Positions 26,396-39,610 of a DNA stretch of 64,000 bases are shown here, one piece after another. The stretch is from Pictodentalium vernedei (lineage: Eukaryota > Mollusca > Scaphopoda > Dentaliida > Dentaliidae), in assembly GCA_031216915.1 (NCBI GenBank), contig CM062294.1, positions 33,929,128 through 33,993,127 on the forward strand, written 5' to 3'. Below the pieces are notes generated by a model. That model was given only the letters and a program-made list of their open reading frames with translations. It had not been told where the DNA came from and made no database searches. A program made the position numbers and the translations under genes. Numbering within the stretch: position 1 is the first letter of the stretch; the number at the start of each line of letters is the position of its first letter.

Positions 26396-28186
26396 TTATT
26401 AATATATTATATTAAATGAATATACGCTATTTATTAGGGGGACAATCTCATAGTAAATACGGGTTAAGAGTGTGGTAAGTTATGAGAGGAGACTAATCGG
26501 GGTAATTTGATCGCTCAAAAATTGTGGGGAAGGCGTATTCGGGGGCCTGACATGTCCATTACATTTAGAGAACTGAACTGGGGTTCGAGATAATTTAGCT
26601 ATTGTGAGGGCTGGGGAGGGGGGAGAGAGGTTTCCAAAAGTTTATTTAGTGTTGGATGACCTCGAGGAGGGGAGTTTATGAAAGTTTTAGGTACTGTGAG
26701 GGGATACGGGGGTGTGACGGTGAGGGTGTGGGATAATGGAGGTGTCTCATTGGTTGAAAAAGTGTGTGTTTATGACAAAGCAACTCTTTTTAAGATTATG
26801 GTGGGGGCGGGGGGGAGAGCGGTTTCCAAAAGTTTTTTAGTATTAGATGACCTGGAGGAGGGGAGTTCATGAAAGTTTTAGGTACTGTGAGGGGATACAG
26901 GGGTGTGGAATAAAAAATGAATTATTTAACGAAAATTATTAATATATTATATTAAATGAATATACGCTATTTATTAAGAGGATTACGTCATAGAAATTAA
27001 GGTTATTAAAATTTTAAACATATGACCACACACTTGTCTCCTTCACCCCTCCTCATAACCTCGTTTGACCCCCCTTATTTGATGAGGAACGTCTCCACCG
27101 GCCAATCGAGTTGTGCATCTCTGCTACTTGTGGCGCGATGACGGTTAAGTTGAATCAGCTGAAACCCGCAAATCGCGCAGTTAAATGTCGAGTTTTGACA
27201 TTTCTCCATGTTTTTTTCTAATGTATCTTTCCTAGTATAGGATTTCAGACAAAACGTCCACTGGAACATCTTGACATCGACGTCTGTTCAATGTACACTG
27301 CCTCTCTCTTTTGTTGAATTTGCTATTGAAACACAAAATTGACAGTTCAAAGCACCTTCTTGGTGGGTTTTCAGATGATCCGTTAATTCATCAAAGTATT
27401 GGGGCATAAAGTACAACCATGTATAGCCTCTCCCCCGTGTACAGTAGTCTCATGGCGATTTCTCTTGTGATTTTTTTTTTGAGAACCCGTCAAAACGTAG
27501 AAATCGGACCGTTAAAAAATTACTTTATCGCGTGAGGCGTAAAATCAGAATATCTTGGTCTATGAGAGTTTTTCGACAGCCATAAAAACGAGAAGAATAA
27601 ACTTGCATTATTAATATGTAAGAATCACGCCAAGTTATTAAATCAAATTATACCTATAAAAATAGCCACAATGGAGTCGTTCACAGTCTTCAGGTAAAAC
27701 CAAGACACATCTTGTCAAGTGAGATCATCATTGATTTTTAAATACATGATAGCATGTCCAGTCTAACGATATTTATGACCGGTCGTTAAAGTGTGACAAT
27801 AGCTTTAATTGCTTCAACATCTGTCAGTAGTTGGCGTTTGAAAAGAAAAAAAATCGATTTAATGACACCCAGACACGCAGTGTTCACCTTTGTGGGTCAG
27901 TCAACCGATAGCATGCACATATGTCCAGTACGTCAATATTAATTCATTTATTAATATACTAATTATTATAATCAACCCTAATTACACTCATTAATTACAT
28001 TAATTATGCAACAGTCATTAATTACATTAATTATTAAAGTGATTAAAAAAAAAAAATCATTAAGTAACGTTAATTACCTTACGTAACATTTTAATTATGA
28101 TGACGTCATCCACCCTACTCCCCCCTGCTCCCCCACCCTGCTCCCCCAGAATAGGGTCATCCAACCCCAACACAACTACTTCTGGA

Positions 28187-30299
28187 GTTGGAGAAAAATT
28201 TGAAGGTGGTGCACCTATTGCGTCCGTAGGACGAGGGCCTCACCCGGAAAGGCCTACATTTTAAAAATGTGACCTAAATGGCGCCAGTTGAATGCATTTT
28301 GAGTCTCAATGGAACGTTGGGGGTTGTGATTTCCTCAGTTGACACCCAATGCAGACCGTAGAATTATATCTAGGTTCACCGCCACCCCGCCTCGCCCCCG
28401 CCCCCCCCCCCCCCTCGACGGGGCTGGATTAATGATTAGCCCCAGACCACTTCCCACAGCATTTTGTTTCCATGACCACTATTTTAACTACGTAAAAAAG
28501 AACATAAATGGCGAATTCAATATACGTGTTAAATACATCCATATCGAAACTTGAGACTAACTTGTCCTCTTCACTCTTAGTGCGCAAAAAGCGACGTATG
28601 ACTGAACTGAGGAAGAAAAGAGACGCTCTGGATGAATCTGGTTTTTTTCACCCTTACAGACCCTCTCATCTGAACGCAGATATTCCTGAATTAGGTAGTT
28701 CTCAAATCATCTCGGGGGTGTACAGTTAAAACGTTGTTAAATTTGTTGTAAACTGGGTTTTTACGTGTTTCAATGCCGCAAGAATATTTTTTGTTCCTTA
28801 TCAACACATGATCTTCAGAAATACGTTAATTTAGCGTTGAATATAAAAGGAATTAAATATAAAACAACCGTTCGTAAAAGCGATTTTCTAAGCGATCCAT
28901 CTGATTTTTTTTTTTGAGTTTCATTCAAGGTTATCTTAGTTTCGTAGTTGCTCATTTTGGGAAGCAACAGACCCTTTTTTATCTACAACAGAGGTCCGTA
29001 GTTTTCCTTTCGTGCTGTAGCTTTTTCTTTCTGCCGCTGGTTTGCATCCCGTGAGTTACTGCGCGTATTCCCACTAATCATATCAAAAATGCAATAATTT
29101 ACAACAGTAAATGTGGACGTTCGTAGCATATTTCTGTGAAACAGGTTCATTTCTCTACATCGGAGTGCGAAAACGTTTTTTTTTTTTTTTCAATGTTGAA
29201 TTGTTACCGAAAGTGGAAGGGGAAGGGGCAGCTGCTGCTCTTGCCCTGCGGATAATGGACAAGGGGAAGAGTGTGCCTTTTTGTGAACTAGTGGAAAATA
29301 CTCTTGTAATTGATAGCATACCATTGAATTCCACACATATCCGCGGACAGCCCTTCATTCTGTCTTTCTCTTTCTTGTCTGTGTGAAATCTCATAAATCT
29401 CTATTTGGATCACTGATCCTAACCCTCAACGATTTGGTGCTTGCACTGACCGTGGCGTTGAAGAAGATACCAATTTTCAGCCCAGTACACTGTTGGCTGC
29501 TACTCACCGGTAGAAGACCCTGTGAAACGGAATGAACAAAGTCTAAAATGTATCATGACTGGTGTTTCTTTTACCCCCCCCCCCCACCCCCAAAGATAGT
29601 CAATACCTGTTTTGTATAACAATAGTGTACACACTTTAAGACATATGCCTTTAATCACTCTGTGAACGTCCAGAGTATTTTATTACTTTCTTCTATTCCA
29701 CAAGTTTGGACCTGCACCGATCCTCCCGCGCACATTTCTTAGGGATTCACGAGTAAGTCACGCGTGGATTGCACACTGGTCCATAAAATGCAACAACAGA
29801 CTACCAAATGTATTTGTATCTCCATTTTGGTAACAAACAATTGGTGTCACCGACATTATGAAAATCTGTTACCAATGTGGAGAATGATGTCAATGAGGTC
29901 AGTGATTCACTGTCACATATAGAAGATACCCATAGTATCTTGGTGTACCAAATGTTCACCACGAGTGATGAAGTGGTGTTAACCGCGAGCCTTCGGCGCG
30001 CGGTTAACACCACTTCACCACGAGTTTACACGAGGATCGGTGGGCGGTACTTTCGCTGTCAATTTTATCGCCGAAACGAAGTGAAATAAGAAATTGAGCC
30101 TTTTTCGTTTTAAAAAACATAATAACCAGGGGGTGGGGGGGGGGGGGGGGGAGGGGGGGACACTAAAAATTTGCAATACGTGACGTCCTATTTTTTATTC
30201 AGCTCCTTTTTACAACCACCCACCCCTACGTGCAAATTTTCTACTACCGTTCTCAGACACCCACCCCCTGTCTTTAGGGGGGTTTCATAATGTTCTTAA
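28187..30299. other. Unassigned sequence, one short hairpin
   Basis: No recognisable gene. Poly-C runs near 28400 and 29575, poly-T near 29180 and a G run near 30130 are present. A hairpin at 29970-30016 has an 18-bp stem (gaagtggtgttaaccgcg). The small ORFs at 28339-28729 and 29111-29386 lack recognisable features. Confidence 0.5.
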
Positions 30300-30845
30300 A
30301 CTGGTACCACCAATTTAAACCTCTGTGGGCTGCTGTGGGCCCAAATCTACAAATGACAAGCTGTTCATTATCAGGCTTGGCCAGAGCAAGTGTACATATA
30401 CGGGAACAAATTTTCATTTGAATTGTTCTGTCAGTATTCTCAGGTGTTTGCTACTTTCCTCTTCTATCCATACAAATTCTATTAATAAATAAATAACTTG
30501 GGTTGAATTTAGTGCATCAGAGAGAATTTTCCCAAAATATTGTCTGCACATTTTCTACATTTCGAACAAGACACCCACCCTCTACTAACGTGTGACATTT
30601 TCCCAGTTGAAGCCCAATATTCTCACATATAAAGCCTCCTGATGTTGTATTTATGTTAAGAGTGTGATGTACAACATCATCTTTAAGGTTTGAAACACAA
30701 ATGATGGTATATATTAGCTGATATATTGATATATTTTTAAAAAATTCAAAAAAGTGCACAAGTTGGAAATTTACATTTTTGGCGCACTCAAGAGACCCAC
30801 CCACCCCGCGTCACGTCTTGCAAATTTTTGATGCCCCCCCCCCCC
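30300..30845 (-). repeat. Interspersed repeat, inverted relative to a copy at 63385-63811
   Basis: Long stretches match the reverse complement of 63385-63811, e.g. 'cacatataaagcc' and 'gtttgaaacacaa' and the edge 'ggcgcactcaagagacccac'. This copy has an extra segment at about 30430-30515. It ends in a C run near 30835-30852. The family is not recognised. Confidence 0.75.
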
Positions 30846-30928
30846 CCCCCCCTGCCTGTAATAACATACTATTTCGAGTTATGCATGCTTTATTAAAAAT
30901 AAAATTAGTAAAACTTGCTATTGGCAAC

Positions 30929-31528
30929 TCAGGAAGCTGGGTAAACTCCGTTCCTTCGTTAGCCGTAGAGCTCTGGAGCAACTGGTTCACTCCTTCATAA
31001 CATCTCATTTGGATTTCTGCAATTCTCTTTTCCTTTGTTTACCACTCATATTGCTGCAGCAGCTACAGAGAATTCAGAATATTGCTGCTCGAATTATCAG
31101 CGGTGCTAAATGCTTCGATCATATCACTCCTATCTTGAAGAATCTACATTGGCTTCCAGTCCAAAGTCGAGTGCATTTTAAAATCCTCCTACTAGTATTT
31201 AAATGCATTCATGGTCTTGCACCCGCGTACCTGAGTGACCTTCTCTCTCTCCATACACCCACACGCTGTCTTCGTTCTTCTGACAATTTGTCACTGACTG
31301 TACCTTTCACGAGATCAGTGCTGGCGAGCGAGCGGGCTTTCTCAGTTGCTGGTCCACGACTCTGGAATGCATTGCCCCAGAATCTTCGGTCACAAACAAG
31401 TTTACCCACCTTTAAAATACAGCTTAAAACTCATCTATTCAAATTACTTATTTCATAATTTCCGCAAACACGATCCGTTAAGCGTTTTAGAGCACCCTAG
31501 GTGGTTTCACGCTATATAAAATTAATTA

Positions 31529-31602
<74 letters not shown>
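30929..31602 (+). mobile_element. 3' end of a CR1/L2-like LINE
   Basis: The reading frame from 30929 through 31458 gives the C-terminal tail of a non-LTR reverse-transcriptase protein: DFCNSLF, RIQNIAARII, FDHITPILKNLHWLPV, FKILLLVFKCIHGLAPAYL and RLWNALPQNLR are hallmark segments. It ends with FKIQLKTHLF before the stop, then a 3' region and an ATT repeat (31531-31602) typical of such elements. It is 5'-truncated and the reverse-transcriptase core is missing. Confidence 0.88.
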
Positions 31603-32121
31603 TATTAACATGAGACCATGCATGTTTGTTAATTTTTTGCATCTTATGATGTAAACCCAGTTAAAAATGTAATAAAGAAGTTCAACTAATTCGATATAGT
31701 CCCATGTCTATAGGTCATACCAAGCCTGAAGTATGAACATAAACCACTTTAAAAATATCGGCTCCACCAACTCCGGGTCTGCCATATTTCTAGATGACAG
31801 CAAATATTCATATTAGCAAAAAATGTTGCACGGTACCTCTGGAAAATAACTGCAAGTGAAAGAATTCAGTAATGTAAAAAGGCCTTAAAGGCACTTATGA
31901 GCCTATCTGAAGGATTATTGGCATTGTCAAAATACCGAGGTCCCAACGATGGCACAAGTGTTTAGAGCAACATTGTGAGAATGGAAAGGGTTATCTTTAC
32001 TCACGTATTGCACAAACTAAAATTTTTGCGACTCATATTAAGATCGTGAGAGGAGGGTTAAAATACTCAATTTAAGTACTCCATTTTAATCCATTACAAA
32101 CGAGCGCATTCCACTGAGAGG

Positions 32122-32229
32122 TCCTAAGCTATGTTTTTCAAGCAGAAATGAAAAAATAATGAAAATTGAATGGGAATTTCTGTGAATAACGCTGGCCGGT
32201 TTTCAACGTTACATTGGGTAAAGGGTTAA
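32122..32229. mobile_element. Half of a TTAA miniature element
   Basis: Matches the right half of the family (tatgttttt, cgctggccggtttt, ggtaaagggTTAA) and begins near the palindrome centre; the left half is lost. Confidence 0.7.
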
Positions 32230-32425
32230 GTATGCATTATTGAGAGGGTTAAAAGCAAGCCATTTAAAAGTACATAGCGCCACCGTGCCCCTTCGCGGGT
32301 AATCGGGATTACGCGCCTTGCCAAGGACACAACACAGATACACATGTCGATGTTAGTACCATGAACCTCTCTCTTTGAAGTCCAACTTTGTAACCTCATC
32401 GTCATCACGTGCCTGTCTGATCCAT

Positions 32426-32662
32426 TTAACCCTTTACCTAACATGAAAAGCAGACGACACTTGCAAACAAAATTCTTGAATAAATCATTTTTGTCCCCAA
32501 AACATGGGTTATGACCCCTCCTTGGAATGAGCTCGATGAGCTCGTTCCAAAGAGGGGGTCATAACCCATGCTTTTGAGACAAAACATGAAAAAATAATGA
32601 AAATTAATCGGCGAGTTTTGAGAATAGCGCCTGTCGGTTTTGGCCGTTATGGGTTGAAAGGT
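32426..32662. mobile_element. piggyBac-type TTAA miniature element, degraded right end
   Basis: Left TTAACCCTTTACCTAAC is intact; central hairpin with 'gagctcgatgagctc'. The right end (gggttgaaagg) has lost TTAA. Confidence 0.78.
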
Positions 32663-33061
32663 CATAAAATGCATCTAGGGCCCTAAAGAAGTCGAGCTCG
32701 AAATAAAAAGATGGTTGGATATCAAGAATGGCGGTTGTGAAGAGAGGGGCAATGTGACAGAAAATGAACAAAACGTTCTGCGGTCATCAGTTAAATGAAA
32801 GCATTTGGACTCACATTGAAGTATTACGAGGGTTAAAAAGAGACTATTTAAATATTTCATTTTATTAAATTATAATTGTGATAGGTGTTTCTAGAAAGCC
32901 ACTCACCATCATTGCTTCTTGAATGGTTGGCAATGGCCAGTAGGGGTTAATCAGAACCGATTCTCAAGTGATGTCTAGGGGTTAAATTAATCCTGTGCAC
33001 ATTGATGTCAAAATGGCAATGTTTCCAGCAGCAAATATTTTCCCGTAATGCAGTTTGATAT

Positions 33062-33126
33062 TTAACCAAATATACCTTGTTTGACAGAGCTCAGTGAGCT
33101 CTGTCAAACAAGATATAATTGGTTAA
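33062..33126. repeat. Hairpin, about 30-bp stem
   Basis: The arms 'taaccaaatatac.ttgtttgacagagctc' pair with 'gagctctgtcaaacaag.tata..ttggtta' with a few mismatches. Isolated, with no element ends recognised. Confidence 0.75.
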
Positions 33127-34252
33127 ATTCAGAGTTACACAAGAGAAAAACAGAGAAAATTCTGTTGTACTACCAGAATGCTAGGGGTTAAAGGACAATA
33201 CTCAGATTTGAAGTTGGACTTGGCCACAAAGTGTTAAAAGATATTTTCAACTAAAAGACCAACAAACACTTGCCAAAATTTAACGGATGATTTGGTTTAA
33301 TTGGTCTAATACATGTTATTCATATTATGCATTTTAATGTAAAAATCAAACTATTATTCTACACTCCAGATGAGAGAAACATTTCAGTACAGACCACAAT
33401 ACAACTTAAAAGAGCTATAGCTCTTCAGAAGAGCTATAGCTCTTCAAGAGCAGTAGACCAAAATTATTAACTTATTATAATAAAAACAAGGTTATAAGCT
33501 CTTTAGCCCAATTAGTCTAACAGGGGTAATTAAAACTAACCCCAAAATATAGCAAACATGAGCTCTTTAGGAGAGTTTTGCTCTTTAAGAGGGTTCAATG
33601 GGAGTGGTAGGCCGCACTAGCTGTACTTTGAGAGTAGTGAATGTAGTCAGATTGGCAAAGCTAAGAACTGAAGTTTCTCAGCTGACAGTACCTGCTTTTG
33701 TACACCGGAGGGATGAAACAGCACAAATCAGAGACATTTTCTTAATAGCAATTTGGAACCAAGGCTTTCTGCACTCTCAGTGAGACTGAGCCAAGCAAAA
33801 TAAATGAATTTTAAACAGTCATAGCACTAACACAGTTAAAAGTACAGTCGAGCATGTCAGTATTGCATTTTTACCGGCATCCTGACAGTTTTGTGATAGG
33901 TTTCAACAATTATTCAGTGCAGTTTTATGGAAAAGGTTAACTTTATTCTCTCTGCAATAAAATATGTGCAATCCACATTGAAGTCGTAAGAGGGTTAAAA
34001 ACATTGAACTGAATAATTTATAACTTATTTCCTTGCAAGGCAAAGGGTTTCTCTCAACTTAGGTCCAGGAACTTACATCCCATTATAATAACAAGATTAC
34101 ATTTCATTTTTGACAACTGACTCCACTGATGTTTACATTGTCTCCAGTGTGAATAACATAACATAGTATTGCTTGGGAAAATTTACTGTATCAGGAAACT
34201 GGAGGCTGTGAAAACCCTGTGGCCGACTGGGCCATACTCAATGGCTCTAGCA

Positions 34253-34468
34253 ACCTGAAAAAACATAGGTGGCCGAGAAGTTGTGACTGTCAGCCAGAAT
34301 GCGAAAAATTAGCAAGATAGGACAATTCGTTTTCGAGTTATCGTGAGGACAAGGAAGTGCATAGAAGACAGAAGACAGGAGAATAAGAAGAAGAGGGAAG
34401 AAGAAGAAGGAGAAAGAAGAAGAAAAAGAAACAGTACAAAAACAATAGTCTGTGTGTTTCACACAGAC
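34253..34468 (+). repeat. Isolated tail of the satellite-core element
   Basis: Matches the tails at about 37055-37230 and 41505-41700 (aaaacataggtgg.cgagaa, caattcgttttcgagttatc, polypurine tract). It ends in the hairpin gtctgtgtgtttcacacagac split as nine-base arms. No satellite core precedes it. Confidence 0.78.
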
Positions 34469-34591
34469 GAATTATTCAGTGCAGTTTTACAATTACATGT
34501 ACCGACTGGAATTCTTCACAATCAAGTTGTTTGCTTTTATATTAACTTGGTTGGTTTAGGAATTAATTCTGTGCTATGAGATTAAACTAGA

Positions 34592-37230
34592 ACTAGAGAA
34601 GCAGAATTTACTGCACCCAGTAAATTCAAGTCTGTGTGAAAAGCCTTAAAGTATCAGGAATGAACTATAGAGAAAGAGAATTTATGGAGGCTTATTTTCA
34701 GGAGTAAAATATTTTTAAACAAATCAGAAATGGATTTTCGTTAATAGTATTTACAGATATCCATACAGAAATCAGAACAAGTTTTTATAAGAAACCAGAA
34801 AAGGCATATATGTGACCAGCATTCAAAGGGTTCGATACACGAATCAGAAATAGATATTTTTGGCTCTGCCCACTAATTTGAGTGATAAAATACGTTCATA
34901 AACTTTAGAAATGCATTAAGGTGTAATACAATGCATTTTCCAGCCTTTCTGAATAATATGCACTTGATGACATTGGTGACCTCTTTCAGGCGGTCCCCTA
35001 GGTGACCTCCGTGACCTTGACCCATATTTTGAATCTCCATCAAGTGTCGACTCATTTGGTGTTGGTCCCAGGTCCATTCATCATACCACGATTGAGATAT
35101 AAGCGTGACCTGCTTTCAAAACTTTTGGCCAAGCCCACTTTTTAACCTAAAAATGCATGTATGGACCTCAGGAATGCTTTGGGGGCTCAAAAATGTGATT
35201 TCCAGCAATTATGAAAAATGCACTCAAGGACCCCTAGGTGATCTCCATGACCTTGACCCATATTTTGAATCTCCATCAAGTGTCGACCCATTTTGTGTTG
35301 TTCCCAGGTCCATTCATCACACCACGCCTTAGATATGGGTGTGACCCACTTTCAAAAATTTTGGCCACGCCCACTTTTTTAACGTGAAAATGCATATGTT
35401 TTTGCCAGGAATACTTTGGGGGAGTCAAAAAATGTGATTACCAGCAATTATGAAAAATGCACTCAATGACCCCTAGGTGACCTCTTTGACCTTGACCCAT
35501 ATTTTGAATCTCCTTCAAGTGTTGACTCATTTGGTGTTGATCCCAGGTTCATTCGTCATACCACGCTTGAGATATGAGCGTGACCCACTTTTAGAAATTT
35601 TGGCCACACTAACTTTTTTAACCTTAGAAATGCATGTGTGTATGTCAGGAATGCTTTGGGGGGCTCAAAAATGTGATTTCCAGCAATTATGAAAAATGCA
35701 CTCAATGAACCCTAGGTGATCTCCATGACCTTGACCCATATTTTGAATCTCCATCAAGTGTCGACTCATTTGGTGTTGTTCCGAGGTCCATTCATCACAC
35801 CACGCCTTAGATATGGTCGTGACCCACTTTCAAAAATTTTGGTTATGCCCACTTTTTTAATGTAAAAAATGCATGTGTGTATGTCAGGAATGCTTTAGGG
35901 GGTCAAAAAATGTGATTTCCAGCAATTATGAAAAATGCACTCAATGACCCCTGGGTGACCTCCGTGACCTTGACCCATATTTTGAATCTCCATCGAGTGT
36001 CGACTCATTTGGGGTTAGTCCCAGATCCATACAGCATACCATGCATGAGATATGGGCGTGACCCACTTTCAAAAATTTTGCCCTCGGACACTTTTTAATG
36101 TAAAAATACATGAGTTTTTGTCAGGAATGCTTTGGGGGTGTCAAAAAATGTGATTTCCAGCAATTATGAAAAATGCACTCAATGACCCCTAGGTGACCTC
36201 CATGACCTTGACCCATATTTTGAATCTCCATCAAGTGTCGACTCATTTGGTTTTGATCCCAGGTCCATACATCATACCACACCTGACATATGGACGTGAC
36301 CCACTTTCAAAAATTTTGGCCATGCCCACTTTTTTTTACGTCAAAATGCATGTCCGTAAGTCAGGAATACTTTAGGGGGTTAAAACGTTATTTCCAGCAA
36401 TTATAAAAAATGCAATTAATGACCCCTAGGTGACCTCCGTGACCTTGACCCATATTTTGAATCTCCATCAAATGTCGACTCATTTGGGGTTGGTCCCAGG
36501 TCCATTCATCATACCACGCTTGAGATATGAGTGTGACCCACTTTTAGAAATTTTGGCCACACTGACGTTTTTAACGTTAGAAATGCATGTGTGTACGTCA
36601 GGAATGCTTTAGGGGGTCAAAAATGTGATTTCCAGCTATTATGAAAAATGCAATTAATGACCCCTAAGTGACCTCCATGACCTTGGCCCATATTTTGAAT
36701 TTCCATCGAGTGTCGAATCATTTGGAGTTGGTCCCAGATCCATACGTCATAAACACATGAGATATGGATGTGACCCACTTTCAAAAATTTTGGCCACGCC
36801 CACTTTTTTAACGTAAAATGCATGTGTGTACGTCGGGAATGCTTTGGGGGTCAAAAAATGTGATTTCCAGCAATTATGAAAAATGCACTCAATGACCCCT
36901 GGGTGACCCCCGCGACCTTGATCCATATTTTGAATCTCCATCGAGTGTCGACTCATTTGTATTGGTCCCAGGTCCATATGTCATACCACACCTGAGATAT
37001 GGGCGTCACTCACTTTCAACACACCCCTACAGACACCCCTAATAGCCCAGGTATCTGAAAAACATAGGTGGTCGAGAACTTGTGACTGTCTATCAGCATG
37101 CCAAAAATCAACGAGACAGGGCAATTCGTTTTCGAGTTATCTTGCGGAAAATGATGAGAAGACAGGAGAAGAAGAAAAAAAGAAAGAAAAATAATTGTAC
37201 AAAAACAATTGTCTGTGTGTTTCACATAAA
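34592..37230 (+). mobile_element. Element with about 9 x 240-bp satellite core, copy 1
   Basis: The head (34592-34860, starting 'actagagaagcagaatttac' with a small 'gaatttactg..cagtaaattc' hairpin) matches 39611-39850. The core has units of about 238-242 bp marked by 'tgaccttgacccatatt' at about 35011, 35249, 35491, 35731, 35967, 36204, 36441, 36681 and 36917. The tail has a polypurine run and a terminal hairpin sequence. Head-satellite-tail layout with a 3' hairpin resembles non-autonomous Helitron-like elements of invertebrates; that class is a guess. ORFs in the core are periodic artefacts. Confidence 0.75.
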
Positions 37231-37232
37231 CT

Positions 37233-39606
37233 AAATATACCACCACTGTCGGTCATACGCCCACTGTGTCCAGACCGCTAAAGGCAGTTACATGAAATCT
37301 TCCGAATTTATTCTATTATCCCCGCTCAACACTTTCGTGTCTTTTTCGAGTGCCGAGGCCCTGAGGGAACATCCTGGATCGCATGGAAACTGAGGCGACG
37401 ATTCGTCCCTACTCTTTTCTCAATGCAATGACATTTCCATTCATTATTTTCGTGTCAGCAGGCGACTTTGGCATTATTTTTGTCTATTTGATGAACTGTT
37501 CAACGTTAACTGCTCGCACCTTTATATAGGATCGACAGATTGGACTCAAACTGTTTATTTTAGGTCGTCCCGACAAAAACTGACAACTCGACCCTGTGAC
37601 GAAAAAGTTGTCATTTGTCCAAGTTGACTTTAAAATTTAACTGACACCAGTGTTGGATATACATTAATTGTAACCAGACTGCTGAAGGCAGCGACTTGCA
37701 ATTTTCAGACCTTGTTCTACGAAGCCTAGCCGGCATTGTGGCATAAAATGGAGTGTTCTGACCACGTGGAAAACACCACGCCTCACGTGGAAACTGTGGG
37801 AACGGTTCGTTCCCACTTTATTTTTAATGCAATGAAATTTCCATTCATTATATACATGTCAACGGCAGAGTTTGCCATTATTTCTGTCTGATGAACTGTT
37901 CAACTTTAATTATTTGCACCTTCATATAGGACCGAAAGATCACTGCATGCTTACCAATATTCAGGGACTGATTTTACGAAAATAACAATTATTTCAACAG
38001 TACCCACTTGGCAACTCTCAAATCTGCTAAGGATTAAACTTTTAATAATAACATGTAAAACAAAAGTTGTCATATTTTGCTAGCCGCATGCATCCATAGA
38101 CAACATTCAGCACGCAATCAATTAGGAATGGAGTAAATTGCGACTTAAACCTACGACATTCTAAAAAAATTAAAGTTTTTCTTTCGGTGGTACCCATCTG
38201 TAAGCAACCGAAACAGGGATTGGGTTAATCTTTACAGCAACCTTATAACAGAAAATATTATTGGAATTGAACTGTGAATCTGAATATCGAAACGATTTTT
38301 CAGATATCCTATTCCAAACTACCACTGAACGCTTACCAATATTCAGTGATTGTACGAGTATAACAATTATTTCGACAGTACCCATAAGGGAAGTCTCAAA
38401 TCTGCCAAGGGTTAAACTTTTAATAATAACATATAAAACAGGAGATGTCACACTTTGCTTGCTGCATGTAGCCATAGAAAACATTCAGCGCTCAGTCAAT
38501 TAGAAATGGAGTAAATTGTCACTTAAACTTACCAAATTCTGAAAAATGGGATTATTTTCGACGGCACCTATCTTTATTCAACCGAAACAGGAATTTGATT
38601 AAAATTTACAGCCTTATAACAGAAAATCTTCTTGTACTTAAACTGTGAATCTGAATATCAACAGAATTTTCAGATATTCGTTTTCAAACTACCACTGCAC
38701 GTTTACCAATATTCGGTGATTTGGTGATTTTATCACAATCACAATTATTCAGACAGTACCCATACGGGAGTCTTAAGTCTGCCAAGGGTTAAACTTTTAA
38801 TACTTACATATAAAAGAAAAGTTTTCATACTATGACTGCTGCATGCAGCCATTGAAAACATTCAGCACTCAATCAATTAAACTTGGAGTAAATTGTCACT
38901 TAATTGTACCAAATTCTGAAACAGCGAGTTTTTTTGGACAGTATCTATCTTTATGCAAAAAGAATGGGCATATGGTTAAACTTTACAACTAAACGTACAA
39001 CAGAAAATATGCTCGATAGGTAATTGTGAATACGTACATGTAAATCATTTTTCGATATACCATTCATAAATGGAAGAAAAATGAACTAAAAATGAGCCAA
39101 TTTTATGAAGAAGCTAAGGGTACTCGAATTCAAGGCCCGAACACGGGGTTAAGGCACCTTTGAATAAAATATATAACAGCCAAATTATTCTTGGATGAAT
39201 GCCCAAACTTCTCATGGGAAACTTTTTGAAAAAATGTGGCCGCAGTGCTGAGAAATCACATGTGAAAATTGGCCAGTTTTGCAAAAATTGCACTGTGCTC
39301 GGAATTTTGAGGTCAAAAGGGAGCAACGTGGGTAATACAGCTTATGTAGTCAGATGTAGTAAGTCATGCTACAAATATTACGAAAGCTCCAGCCAAATCG
39401 TTCAGGGTCTTGTTTTAGAATTGTGGCAAAACGTAACATTGTGACAACATTTTGCATGGTTTTTGGCAGAAAACGAAAAACTTAAAGAATGCCATGATCC
39501 ACGTGAGAAACCTCTAATGAAGCTCTACATATGTGCCAAATTTCAGTAGAATAGTAAAGAATCCATCAGACAAAAAATCTTTGAAACAGAAAATAGAAAA
39601 TAATGT
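37233..39606. repeat. Two tandem-duplicated blocks, gene-free
   Basis: A block of about 410 bp occurs twice (about 37270-37490 and 37680-37900, with 'gcaatgaaatttccattcatta'). A second block of about 370-380 bp occurs about three times, starting near 37951, 38333 and 38702 ('ttaccaatattc', 'gccaagggttaaactttta'). The rest to 39606 is unassigned. Confidence 0.7.
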
Positions 39607-39610
39607 TAAT

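Larger units (their letters stand above)
24411..28180. mobile_element. Fold-back element with Polinton-like ends and 6-bp target duplication
   Basis: The arms 24411-26194 and 26396-28180 are near-perfect inverted repeats of about 1.78 kb around a 201-bp spacer. The termini AGTAGTTG...CAACTACT share the first seven bases with the Polinton at 1092. TCTGGA flanks both sides (24405-24410 and 28181-28186), a 6-bp target duplication as Polintons make. The arms contain an internal direct repeat (25608-25980 region) and TA-rich 'attaatgtaattaatga' repeats. No integrase or capsid gene is present, so it would be non-autonomous. The spacer contains a SINE fragment. Confidence 0.85.
31603..34252. other. 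Gene-free stretch with hairpins and element fragments
   Basis: It holds half of a TTAA element (32122-32229), an inverted SINE fragment (about 32275-32336), a TTAA element (32426-32662), a hairpin at 33062-33126 (ttgacagagctc and complement) and a short palindromic repeat at 33404-33450 (agagctatagctct). Otherwise unassigned; small ORFs have no supportable function. Confidence 0.55.

Noticed and set aside
35105-36977. Several 60-78-residue ORFs
   Set aside because: Recur once per satellite unit on both strands; repeat artefacts.
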